Shown piece after piece: positions 9,433-20,435 of a DNA stretch of 64,000 nt. The stretch lies in the NCBI GenBank assembly GCA_039707655.1, contig CM077671.1:302436509-302500508 (forward strand), in the 5' to 3' direction. The position numbers were made by a program, and so were the translations under genes. The stretch is from Elymus sibiricus (lineage: Eukaryota > Streptophyta > Magnoliopsida > Poales > Poaceae). The notes beneath the pieces were generated by a model. The model searched no databases. It saw nothing but the letters and a program-made list of their open reading frames with translations, and was not told the origin of the DNA. Within the stretch, counting starts at the first letter, position 1; the number at the start of each line of letters is the position of its first letter.

Positions 9433-10686
9433 CCATCCTGGCCTTCCTCCTGCGTGGCGAGCTCCCTCCTGACGAGGCTACGTCCCGGCAAATCCAGCGC
9501 CGGGCCCCTGCCTACAACATCATTAATCGCGAGCTGGTCCATCACAGTGCAATCGGCGTGTTCCAACGCTGCGTCGAGCCGGAGAAGGGGCAAGAGATCC
9601 TCCGAGACATCCACCAGGGCGAGTGCGGGCATCACGCCGCCTCAAGGACCCTGGTGGCCAAGGCGTTCCGCCACGGTTTCTACTGGCCGACGGCCCTAGA
9701 AGAAGCAAAGCGGCTGGTCGACAGGTGCGAGGGGTGCCAGCGTTTCAGCGCGCAAAGCCACCTGCCGGCTATGGCTCTCCAGACTATCCCTCTCTCGTGG
9801 CCCTTCGCCATCTGGGGCCTCGACATGGTGGGACCATTCAAGACCGCACGAGGCGGCATGATGCATCTACTGGTGGCCGTCGACAAGTTCACCAAGTCGA
9901 TCGAAGCCAGGCCCATCAAAAAGCTAGATGGCCCCACGGCCGTCCGGTTCATCAAGGACACCACGGTCCGCTACGGCGTCCCCCACAACATCATCACCGA
10001 CAACGGCACAAACTTCGCCAAAGGCGCAATGGCGCGTTTCTGCTCCCAGGAGGGCATCTGGCTCGACCTCGCATTAGTGGGCCACCCAAAGTCAAACGGC
10101 CAGGCGGAGAGGGCAAATGGCCTGATCCTAGCCGGCATCAAGCCCCGGCTCGTGGCGCCGCTCGTGCGCTCAGTCGGCTGCTGGATCGAAGAGCTGCCGT
10201 TTGTCCTGTGGAGCCTCAGGACCATGCCCAACCTGTCAACCGGCTTCACCCCTTTCTTTCTCGTGTACGGGTCCGAGGCGGTCATCCCCACGGACATTGA
10301 GTTCGATTCGCCTCGAGTCACCCTGTACACGGAGAAGGATGCAAAAGAGGCGAGAGAAGATGGCGTCGACCTACTCGAAGAAGCACGCGAGGTGGCCCTG
10401 AGCCGAACGGCCATCTACCAATAGAAGCTCCGGCACTACCACAGCAAGCGGATCCGGCCCCTCTCCTTCCGCGAAGGGGACCTGGTGCTCAGGCGGATCC
10501 AGCGAACCGCCGGCCAGCACAAGTTGTCCTCCCCATGGGAGGGCCCGTTCATCGTAGCAAGGCGCTGCACAACAACGCGTACTATCTAATAGACGCCCAG
10601 AAGCCACAGAAGCGCAAAAGAGACGCCTCCGGCGAGGAGACAGAGCGCCCGTGGAACGCGGCGCTCCTTCGTCCATTTTACTGCTA
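9433..10686 (+). pseudogene. Element A integrase, broken at the C-terminal end
   Basis: Integrase joins element DNA to the host chromosome. Seen: the HHCC zinc domain (GHHAASRTL ... RCEGC, about 9625-9740), the DDE core with GLDMVGPF, ITDNGTNF and NGQAERANG, and the Tat-type tail (FTPFFLVYGSEAVIP). A TAG at 10422 falls where relatives have glutamine. The C-terminal domain (PWEGPFIVAR, then ERPWNAALLRPFYC) continues with a frameshift to a stop at 10684-10686. The three catalytic residues are all present. Confidence 0.88.
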
Positions 10687-10998
10687 AACCAGTGTATGTA
10701 TGTATCCTCCCTTTTGGGCTTATGAATGCAATGGGTGTCCCAAGCCAGCTCTTGGGGCATACCTCTCTCGTTTCCTTCAGTACAGTTCGCTACAAGAGCC
10801 GGCTCCCAGATCCGGCTCCCCGGACCCGGGGGCTCGCCGGCTAGCCATGGCACCACTTCCCGAAGACGGTCGAAGTAATGTGAGCTAAGCAAAACCCCTC
10901 CCACCCAACCCAGCTACAGACCAGCTCCCGGCTGTCCAGCCGGCGGGTTGTTGGGGCGAAAACTTAGCACACACGAACGCCGTTGGCAGGGGGGTCGC
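10687..10998 (+). other. Element A 3' untranslated region before the F insertion
   Basis: GC-rich non-coding sequence between the integrase stop and F. A stretch of about 28 bp at 10909-10937 recurs at 20185-20213 on the far side of F. The last five bases, GTCGC (10994-10998), are the left TSD of F. Confidence 0.75.
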
Positions 10999-11808
10999 TG
11001 AGGGATCACTAGAAGAGTGTCTAGAGGGGTGGTGAATAGACTACTAGCAGGAATTTAAAACCTAACCTTTTCCCAAGTTAATTTGTTGGCAGATTTTAAC
11101 AGTTATAGCAAGTCTAGCAAGTCTAACAGCCCTACACATGCATGTCAACAAATATGGCAGCGGAAAGTAAAGACATTGCACATGAAGTAAAGAGTAGAGA
11201 TATGGAGATCAAACACAATTGGAGACCCAAGGATTTTTCCCGTGGTTCCGATAGGTGGTGCTATCGTACGTCCACGTTTATGGAGTCTTCAACCCATGGA
11301 GGGTAACGGTCGCGAGAGTCCACAGAGGGCTCCACCCATAAGGGTCCACGAAGTAGCAACCTTGACTATTCCATAACGGCTTCCGTCCACGAAGGACTAG
11401 CCTCACTATGGGTAGATCTTCACGAAGTAGGCGATCTCCTTGCCCTTACAAACTTCTTGGTTCAACTCCACAACACGAAGTAGGAGGCTCCCAAGCGACA
11501 CCTAACCAATCTAGGAGGCACCACCCTCCAAAAGGTAATAGGCTCGGTAATGTCGATGAACTCCTTGCTCTTGTGCTTCAAGATGATAGACTCCTCAACA
11601 CACAATCACTCTCTCACAGATTTGGCTTGGTGGAAGAGATGGGATTGGTGGAAAGCAACTTGGGGAGGCTAGAAATCAAGATCCATATGGTTGGAGTGGA
11701 AGATCTTGACCTCAACACAAGAATAGGTGGTTCTCTCTTAGAAAACTGGATGGGCAAGTATGGAATAGTTCTAAGTGCTTCTCTTTCGAGTAGGTGGTGG
11801 TTGAGGGG

Positions 11809-11816
11809 TATATATA
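11809..11816 (-). promoter_or_regulatory. TATA box, F left LTR
   Basis: TATATATA just downstream of the palindrome array in element orientation. The right LTR has it at 19335-19342. This order (array, then TATA) is what a U3 enhancer-promoter would look like. Confidence 0.65.
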
Positions 11817-11858
11817 GGCATCCCCAAAAATCCAACCGTTACACACAAAATGACCAAC

Positions 11859-12172
11859 TCGGTGACACCGATGTGTAAATCTCGGTGGTACCGAACTGAC
11901 CAAAAGGTGGCAACTTTTGAATCTCGGTGAGACCGATATATGAAACTCGGTTGCACCGATAAGGTGACCAACGGTCAGATTGACAATCTCGGTGACGCCA
12001 ATCCAACAATCTCGATGGTACCGATATTGTGAATTTGCGTAATAGAGAGTTGGCAACCTAAACTCGGTGGCACCGGGATTGAATCGGTTGCACCGAAGTG
12101 GCTAGGGTTTGGCAGAGTCTGTCTGAGGTTGAGAATCGGTGGCACCGGGATGGAAATTTTGGTTGCACTGAT
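11859..12172 (-). repeat. Array of ten 13-bp palindromes in the F left LTR
   Basis: Ten degenerate copies of TCGGTKNNACCGA at spacings of about 20-45 bp. Three further related copies lie inside the element (13608, 13672 and 13696). The right LTR has the same array at 19385-19699. Confidence 0.85.
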
Positions 12173-12532
12173 TTTGAGTATTTGGCTTTGGACAGACTTT
12201 GGTGGGAGAGCTTGTGGGTGTTTTTGGTGACTATCACTTGTGCACGTATGAGCATTTTGTTCACCAACAAAACCTTACCCCCTTTTAATAGTATTGGCTT
12301 TGGTATGGACTCAAAGTGATTTCTCACAAATGTAAAATGTAGAGTCCTCTTCCTTCAAGCTTTGCCAATCCATTTCCTTGCATCTTGGGGTATTTCCACA
12401 ATCTCCACAATCCTTTTGCCAACCCTCTCTGTGGACTTTATCTGAAATACACTAGGTAAAAGTATTAGTCCAAGAGACAATGTATGTTGTCATGAATTAT
12501 CAAAACCACCAAGGGAGCATGTTGTGCTTTCA

Positions 12533-12548
12533 ATCTCCCCCTTTTTGA
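12533..12548 (-). other. Polypurine tract of element F
   Basis: Read on the minus strand, TCAAAAAGGGGGAGAT ends directly at the LTR start. This is the usual SIRE-lineage form. Confidence 0.85.
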
Positions 12549-14522
12549 TAATTGATGACAACATACAATCAAAGCTTCAAATAAAGATATGCATGGATAT
12601 AATGAAGACTTTGAGAGACACATGACTTAGATTTGCTCCCCCTAAATGTGTGCAGTCCTTTAAAGGATAGTTGCTTTGGAATGCATGGACACACATATGG
12701 ATGAAGGGATATAATGAGTCATGTGTATCTTGGCCATATGCATCAAACATATATGAATGAGATGTGTCCTTGTTCAAGACTTCACTCTTGCAAACAATAT
12801 GTGCAAGAAGCAAGAGATCATCTTGATCAAGGGTATGATGCATATAGTTACCTTGAGTTCTTGAGCATTCTAGTAGTAGAAATACACTTGAGAAAACAAT
12901 GTTAGGAAACACAAGACTATTCTACCAATCAAAGGCAATAGAACTCAACAGTACCAAGATATGGAGAACATATAGAAGATAGCATTTCTTAAGATTGATA
13001 TGTCTCCGAAATTATTTCTTTCTCCCCTTAGATATGACAATAGTAGAACATCCTCTCCCCCTGAATCTCAGCATGTAGATATTGGGATTGGATAGGGTGA
13101 GAAGGGTAAACTTACAAATTTGTCTTCTCCTCCTACTTTCATATTCTCCCCATGTTTAAGTGAGTATGAATATTGATATTGGCTCTCCCCCTTGATCATA
13201 TCTCCCCCTTTGCATAAGCATATATCTCCCCTTTACCATGAAGCTTTGTTCTTCTCCCCCTTTGGCATTAATTTCCAAAAAGGTCAAAAACAGGGATAGA
13301 TACAGGGATCATTGACTGAGAAGGGATCCTTGAGAACAAGGGTCACTGAATGTAGGGTTCATAGAAATGAAAACTGAGGGAATCATGGAAAATAGTTTCT
13401 CTCCCTTTGAGATGTTGTAAGATTTTGTTATTATCCCCCTTCTTCCATTAAGGTAGGGATCCTTGAATAAAGAAATTCTCTCCCTAAGATTATCTTTTGT
13501 TATTCTCCCCCGTTTTATTTTTTTTAACGGGATCATCGAACTAACAGAATTATTGCTTAAAATATTACAAAAGAAACATAAATTCACAACTGTGAACATG
13601 AATAACAAATTGGTGACTCCGAGACAGATAAATCGGTGGTGCGAGATTTTGTGGTGCAGCTTATCTGCAATGTCGGTAGAACCGAGATATATGTATCGGC
13701 GGCTCCGAGGCTAAATCAGCAACAGAAATAAGGGACCAAGTTTCTGTTTTCAAGGCGTCAAAAGAGAATTTTTCAAAGGGAATGCAAAAGTTTTTACAAA
13801 GGGATATCAACTAGAGAAGATTTGAATGGTTCCAAGAAGTCTTCGCAAAATAGAAAGTGAACCATCCAAAATACTTAACTAGATGATGGGCGGTGACTGG
13901 GTCGCCTATATTAGAGTATATTGACTTAGGAGCCAAGTAAGAATACTTGATCATAGGTCATACTCTACGTTAAGCTCAAAATGGGGTTACCATTTTTCGA
14001 TTAAGCATTTTAATGTCTTCATATCACTTGAGTTGCTTTATCTCATGACATGGAGCAAAGCCTTTTCAAGGATATGAGTACATACCTTTGAGTGATGTTG
14101 ATGACGTTGCTTGTAGGTGAACTGGTCGAGGATGCTCGAGGTTGATGAAGATCATCTTGAGTTGGGAGCAATCCTTCTCGTTTTAGTACACTTGTCACCT
14201 ACAAAGGTTAGTCATGCAAGGAAGAGCAATGGACATACCCATTTGACATGATACCAACTTGAGAATTATAAATATATGTCAAGGATATGATTGAGGTGTC
14301 TTCTTCCTTTCATCACCAAGAGGGATTGTGGATACTTGGTCATGACAAGATTGCTTATGATTGGAGTTGATGGCAATCTTGTGTAATGAAATTCTTCCAA
14401 GTACCTACAAAAATATTAGATGCAATACAAGGGAGCATAGAATTCCATGGCATAAGATAACATGTTAGAAATGTCATGGAAGTATCAAGAAAGCTCATGC
14501 CCTTGCATGCAACCGAGTGAGA
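12549..14522 (-). other. Non-coding region between F pol and its polypurine tract
   Basis: About 2 kb with no domain that I recognise. Some SIRE-lineage elements carry an env-like ORF here, but only short broken frames are seen. The + strand is rich in CTCCCC words and includes three extra GGTNNNACC-type palindromes near 13608-13708. Confidence 0.65.
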
Positions 14523-16610
14523 CTAGCTCAAGTTTGAAGCATCAATGATGTTCAACTCACTCCTCAAATAACAAAATGTTTTTTCATCAAGTGGCTTGGT
14601 AAAGATATCGGCCAATTGCTTGTTAGTGCGAACATGCTTAAGATCAATATCTCCTTTGGCAACATGATCACGAATGAAATGATGTCTAACTTAAATATGT
14701 TTAGTTCGAGAATGTTGCACAGGATTATAACCAATTTTAATAGCACTTTCATTGTCACAAAGCAATGGAACATTTCTAACATGGATTCCATAATCCTTAA
14801 GCGTTTGTGTCATCCATAGTAATTGTGCACAACAAGATCCAGCAGCAATATACTCAGCTTCGGTAGTAGATAAAGATACCGAGTTTTGTTTCTTGGAGGA
14901 CCAAGACACAAGAGATCTACCCAAAAATTGACAAGTACCCGAGGTGGATTTTCTATCAACCTTGTCACCGGCATAATCCGAATCGGAATAGCCAACAAGA
15001 TTAAAGGAAGATCCTATGGGATACCAAATGCCAAAGTTTGGTGTTTGTATCAAATATCTCACCATACGTTTCACGGCCAAAAGATGACACTCTTTAGGTG
15101 CAGCTTGATATCTAGCACACATGCAAATACTAAGCATAATATCGGGATGAGAGGCACATAGATATAGCAATGAACCAATCATAGATCGATAAACCTTTTG
15201 ATCAACCGGTTCATCCTCTCTGGTAAGATCAACATGTCCACTAGTAGGCATTGGGGTTTTCATACCTTTGCACTCCTGCATGTTGAACTTCTTGATCAAT
15301 TCCTTGGTATATTTAGTTTGAGAGATGAAAGTTCCTTCTCTCGTTTGCTTGATTTGCAAACCAAGAAAGAATTTCAGCTCACACATCATAGACATCTCAT
15401 ACTTCTCGGACATCAACCTTCCAAATCTTTCACTAAATTGTGGGTTAGTAGAACCAAAGATAATATCATCCACATAGATTTGGCATACAAATAACTCACC
15501 ATTAACTCTCTTAGTGAACAAGGTTGCATCAATTTTACCAATTTCAAAACCTTTTTCAATGAGGAACTTTGTTAAGCATTTGTACCAAGCACGAGGGGCT
15601 TGCTTAAGACCATAAAGGGCTTTACGAAGCTTGTAGGCATGATTAGGTTTATTAGGATTCACAAAACCAGGGGGTTGCTTAACATAGACTTCTTCTTCAA
15701 TCTCACCATTTAAAAAGGCACTTTTAATGTCCATTTGATAAAGTGTGATATCATGGTGATTAGAATAGGCAAGAAGAATGTGAATAGCTTCAAGTCTAGC
15801 AATGGGGGCGTAGGTCTCACCGTACTCCATACCTTCGACTTGCGTATATCCTTGGGCTACAAGACGAGCCTTGTTGCGCACGACTTGACCGTCTTCGTCT
15901 TGCTTGTTCCGAAACACCCATTTGGTTCCGATGATGTTTTGCTCATCCTTGGGCTTCTCCACGAGTGTCCACACTTCGTTCCTCTCGAAGTTGTGAAGCT
16001 CTTCATGCATCGCGTTCACCCAATCCGCGTCTTCAAGAGCTTGTTCTACCTTCAAGGGCTCAATGATAGAGATGAAAGAATAATGCTCACAAAAGTTAGC
16101 TAGACGAGTTTTAGAGCGAGTGATTCTCCCGGTTTGGATGTCACCAAAGATTTGGTTTAGGGGATGGTTCTTGGTCACTTGTGCTCGAACTCGGGGTAGC
16201 TTGGGCTTGTTAGATGGTGGAGCTTCTTCTTCTTCATCATCATCTCCTTCATCTTCGTTGTTGTTGATGGTGTCGTTCCCTTGAGGTGGTGGTGAAGGTG
16301 GTTGTGGTGGATCTTCATGATGCACTTCCTCCTCTTCATCATATTGTCGTGTACCGCTTGTGGATGCCTCCATGTCATGTTGTGGTTCACCTTGACGTGA
16401 AGTAGGGGCTTCCACTTGTGTTGATGAAGTACTTTCCTTCACCTCCATGGGACGAATCTTGCCGATGGGCAAATCTTGGATAGCTTCCGAAGGGTCCTTA
16501 TCACCTACATCATTTGGCAATTGTTCGACTTGCGAACCATTAGATTCATCAAACTTCACATCTACCGTCTCTTCAACTTTTCGAGCGAAGTTGTTGTAGA
16601 CACGGTAAGT
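14523..16610 (-). pseudogene. Element F reverse transcriptase and RNase H, broken
   Basis: Copia RT: FERNEVWTLVEKP, GTKWVFRNKQDEDG, ARLVAQGY, QMDIKSAFLNGEI, YGLKQAPRAWY and the catalytic YVDD (15465-15476 on the + strand) are intact. It is followed by LTREDEPVDQKVYRSMIGS, YSDSDYAGD and RNase H TEAEYIAAGSC. The N-terminal side has an acidic linker. A TAA at 14688 cuts off the last 55 or so codons, which are still readable (DIFTKPLDEK) to a stop at 14523. A frameshift near 16620 separates it from integrase. Confidence 0.88.
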
Positions 16611-17713
16611 GTGAGAGTTCGGTCGTAACCAAGTAGGAATCCTTCAAGAGATTTAGGAGCAAATTTAGTACAACGATGCTTATCAAGAATGTAGCACTTT
16701 GAGCCGAATACCCGAAAGTATCCAACTTGGGGTCTGTTACCGATGAGTAGCTCGTATGCCGTTTTACCGAGAAGCTTGTGCAAGTAAAGTCGGTTTGTGG
16801 CATGACATGCTGTTTCCACGGCTTCTGCCCAAAAGTGTCTTGGCGTCTTGTATTCGTCAAGCATCATTCTTGCCATCTCAATGAGCGTCCGGTTCTTCCT
16901 CTCAACAACTCCATTTTGTTGAGGCGTGTACGTAGCCGAGAACTCATGTGAGACACCTTCTTCGTCAAGGAAGGTATCCACATGGGTGTTCTTGAACTCC
17001 GATCCGTTATCGCTCCGAACCTTCTTGATTTTCACTTCAAACTGATTTTGCGCTTTGCGAGCGAAGTTCTTGAAGATCTTTTGAACCTGCGACTTATCAT
17101 CAAGAAAGAATACCCACGTAAATCTAGAAAAATCATCAACTATAACTAGACCATAGGAATTTCCACCGAGACTCTTGTAAGCGTTGGGACCAAAAAGATC
17201 CATGTGAAGTAACTCGAGTGGTCTCCTAGTAGTCATGATATTCTTAACGGGATGACTTCCACCTACTTGCTTTCCAGCTTGACAAGCACTACAAAGTCTA
17301 TCTTTGTCAAAGATAACATCTTTAACACCAAGTATATGATCATCTTTGATAAGCTTGTCTAAATTATGTATGCCAAAATGTCCTAGTCTTCTATGCCAAA
17401 GCCAACCTTTAGAGGATTTAGCAATTAAACAAGTGCGAGGTTTGGATCTCTTAGTGAAGTCAACAATGTATATATCACCTCTACGGAAACCGGTAAAGAC
17501 CATTTTATGATTATCTTGACGAAACACTTGGCAATCTACTTTCGTGAATAGCACATTAAAACCAAAGTCGGCAAGTCTAGATACGGAAAGAAAATTGTAG
17601 CCAAGAGATTCAACAAGCATAACATTTTGGATAGAGCCATCATGGGATATGGCCACCTTACCAAGACCAAGTACCTTACCCTTGGAGTTGTCTCCAAACG
17701 TTACGTACCTTCA
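16611..17713 (-). pseudogene. Element F integrase, broken at both ends
   Basis: Copia integrase between protease and RT. Seen: the HHCC zinc region (HRRLGHFGIHNLDKL ... CSACQAGK), the DDE core (LLHMDLFGP, VRSDNGSEF, PQQNGVVERKNR) and the tail (GKTAYELLIGNRP, FRVFGSKCYIL, GFLLGY). All catalytic residues are present. A TGA at 17711 separates it from the protease and a frameshift near 16620 from RT. Confidence 0.88.
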
Positions 17714-18469
17714 TGGTCCATGGTTTGGTGTGATCTCTTCAAACATTTCTCTATCTCCGGTCATATGATCGGTACATCCGCTATCGAGAATCCACTCTTT
17801 TCCTCCGGACATGTAATCTTTGAAGTTTGCCATGAGACTTAGTATCTTCATGATCTTCTCATACTCGATGTCAAACAGCTCATCTTCATCATAGTAGCCA
17901 TGTTCCACATTGTCATCATCAAGTGGGAAATCCTCGTCATAAAGAACAAGAGATTCGTTAGGATGGTGATCATGACAATGTTCAAGTTTATGAATGCGAA
18001 GGACTTCTATAATGATATTGTTGATAGTTGTGACATCTCCTTTAGCACGCATGAGGTCTCTAAGCTCAAATAGACAATCATCAAATTTAGGATCACTAGG
18101 CGTCATTTTGTGGAAGGCAATAGTTTTATGAAGAATTTCATCAAGATTACTCAATGAATAACTTGGATATCATTTCTCCAAGTCATTCCATAAAGTGTAA
18201 GCACATACAAAATTCTTCATTTGATTGTGCACATTTCTAGGCAAACCTCTAACAATGAGATTGACAGTTCTAAGATTGCATAGCATATCAACTTCCTCTT
18301 CGTGTGTGGGATGCAAAGGATCAATGGGAGGCACATAGGGGCTCTTAACAAATTTGCTCAATTTAAATTCAATAAACAGCTCAAGCATCAAAGTTTTCCA
18401 TTGACTATAGTACTCTCCATCAAGAATAGGCACTCTACAACTCAAACTCCCTATACTAGACACATCCAT
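17714..18469 (-). pseudogene. Element F short gag and protease, broken
   Basis: Start ATG at 18469 (MDVSSIGSLS). The gag part (LDGEYYSQWKTLM ... AYTLWNDLEK) is a UBN2-like Copia gag but only about 200 residues long, and no CCHC zinc knuckle is seen before the protease. An acidic stretch leads into the protease motif WILDSGCTDHMTG (DSG at 17777-17785). A TGA at 18170 breaks the gag. Copia gags usually have a zinc knuckle, so this copy or family has a shortened gag. Confidence 0.8.
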
Positions 18470-18509
18470 CTTCCTCCTCGGTGATTAGACCGAAGCAATG
18501 GAGACCAAA

Positions 18510-18521
18510 GCTCTGATACCA
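18510..18521 (-). other. Primer binding site of element F
   Basis: On the minus strand TGGTATCAGAGC, the site complementary to initiator methionine tRNA, lies two bases inside the right LTR. Confidence 0.92.
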
Positions 18522-18523
18522 AT

Positions 18524-20058
18524 TGAGGGATCACTAGAAGAGTGTCTAGAGGGGTGGTGAATAGACTACTAGCAGGAATTTAAAACCTAACCTTTTCCCA
18601 CGTTAATTTGTTGGCAGATTTTAATAGTTATAGCAAGTCTAGCAAGTCTAACAGCCCTACACATGCATGTCAACAAATATGGCAGCGGAAAGTAAAGACA
18701 TTGCACATGAAGTAAAGAGTAGAGATATGGAGATCAAACACAATTGGAGACGCAAGGATTTTTCCCGTGGTTCCGATAGGTGGTGCTATCGTACGTCCAC
18801 GTTTATGGAGTCTTCAACCCACGGAGGGTAACGGTCGCGAGAGTCCACGGAGGGCTCCACCCATAAGGGTCCACGAAGTAGCAACCTTGACTATTCCATA
18901 ACGGCTTCCGTCCACGAAGGACTAGCCTCACTATGGGTAGATCTTCACGAAGTAGGCGATCTCCTTGCCCTTACAAACTTCTTGGTTCAACTCCACAACA
19001 CGAAGTAGGAGGCTCCCAAGCGACACCTAACCAATCTAGGAGGCACCACCCTCCAAAAGGTAATAGGCTCAGTAATGTCGATGAACTCCTTGCTCTTGTG
19101 CTTCAAGATGATAGACTCCTCAACACACAATCACTCTCTCACAGATTTGGCTTGGTGGAAGAGATGGGGTTGGTGGAAAGCAACTTGGGGAGGCTAGAAA
19201 TCAAGATCCATATGGTTGGAGTGGAAGATCTTGACCTCAACACAAGAATAGGTGGTTCTCTCTCAGAAAACTGGATGGGGCAAGTATGGAATAGTTCTAA
19301 GTGCTTCTCTTTCGAGTAGGTGGTGGTGGAGGGGTATATATAGGCATCCCCAAAAATCCAACTGTTACACACAAAATGACCAACTCGGTGACACCGATGT
19401 GTAAATCTCGGTGGTACCGAAGTGACCAAAAGGTGGCAACTTTTGAATCTCGGTGAGACCGATATATGAAACTCGGTTGCACCGATAAGGTGACCAACGG
19501 TCAGATTGACAATCTCGGTGACGCCGATCCAACAATCTCGGTGGTACCGATATTGTGAATTTGCGTAACAGAGAGTTGGCAACCTAAACTCGGTGAAACC
19601 GGGATTGAATCGGTTGCACCGAAGTGGCTAGGGTTTGGCAGAGTCTGTCTGAGGTTGAGAATCGGTGGCACCGGGATGGAAATGTTGGTTGCACCGATTT
19701 TGAGTATTTGGCTTTGGACAGACTTTGGTGGGAGAGCTTGTGGGTGTTTTTGGTGACTATCACTTGTGCACGTATGAGCATTTTGTTCACCAACAAAACC
19801 TTACCCCCTTTTAATAGTATTAGCTTTCCTATGGACTGAAAGTGATTTCTCACAAATGTAAAATGTAGAGTCCTCTTCCTTGAAGCTTTGCCAATCCATT
19901 TCCTTGCATCTTGGGGTATTTCTACAATCTCCACAATCCTTTTGCCAACCCTCTCTGTGGACTTTATCTGAAATACACTAGGTAAAAGTATTAGTCCAAG
20001 AGACAATGTATGTTGTCATGAATTTTCAAAACCACCAAGGGAGCATGTTGTGCTTTCA
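18524..20058 (-). repeat. Element F 5' LTR (right copy)
   Basis: Matches the left LTR with about 25 substitutions and one indel. It contains the same palindrome array (19385-19699) and a TATATATA (19335-19342). Confidence 0.95.
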
Positions 20059-20435
20059 GTCGCCGCCTATGGCTAGCCAAGTCGTTTACCTTCTCTAACC
20101 GGCCTGTGACGTACTCGCCCTGGCTAAGTGTTCTCGCGACTCCAAAAAAAACCATGACCGACTTCCCTAAGGTTGACGGCCCATCCCAGCTACAGACCGG
20201 CTCCCGGCTGTCCGGCTGGCGGGGCCAAAGCTGAAGGGAATAAAGTTTTGGGCAGAAAGGAGTCAAAGGGACGATGAGCCAGGGACGAATCGGCATGCAT
20301 AAAATTTCTTCAGCAGAACGAAAAACATAAATTTATATACAAAAGCATAAAGGCCCATGGCCACATGCTCATGTCATTACACGCCCAGTGGGTGGAATTG
20401 CAGTCTAATCTAAAAAGCAGGAAAACAGAAGGATC
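20059..20435 (+). other. Element A 3' region after the F insertion
   Basis: Continuation of A's 3' non-coding sequence; it includes the second copy of the short repeat at 20185-20213. It separates the sense pol from the 3' end of the antisense gene. Confidence 0.7.

Larger units (their letters stand above)
10999..12532 (-). repeat. Element F 3' LTR (left copy)
   Basis: In element orientation it starts TGAAAGCACAAC and ends CTAGTGATCCCTCA. It contains the palindrome array at 11859-12172 and a TATATATA at 11809-11816 on the + strand. Confidence 0.95.
10999..20058 (-). mobile_element. Element F: SIRE-type Copia retrotransposon nested in element A
   Basis: Seen: LTRs 10999-12532 and 18524-20058, perfect TSD GTCGC (10994-10998 and 20059-20063), a tRNA-Met type primer site beside the right LTR and a GGGGGAGAT polypurine tract beside the left, and a Copia-order gag, protease, integrase, RT, RNase H region on the minus strand. 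LTRs of about 1.53 kb, the PPT and the pol sequence fit the SIRE/Maximus lineage. About 25 substitutions between the LTRs give roughly 1.6% divergence, about 0.6 million years at 1.3e-8 per site per year. Coding is interrupted by TGA at 18170 and 17711, a frameshift near 16620 and TAA at 14688. Confidence 0.95.

Noticed and set aside
11859..12172. CRISPR-like array
   Set aside because: The repeats are degenerate 13-mers with unequal spacing inside a plant LTR; there are no spacers and no cas genes.
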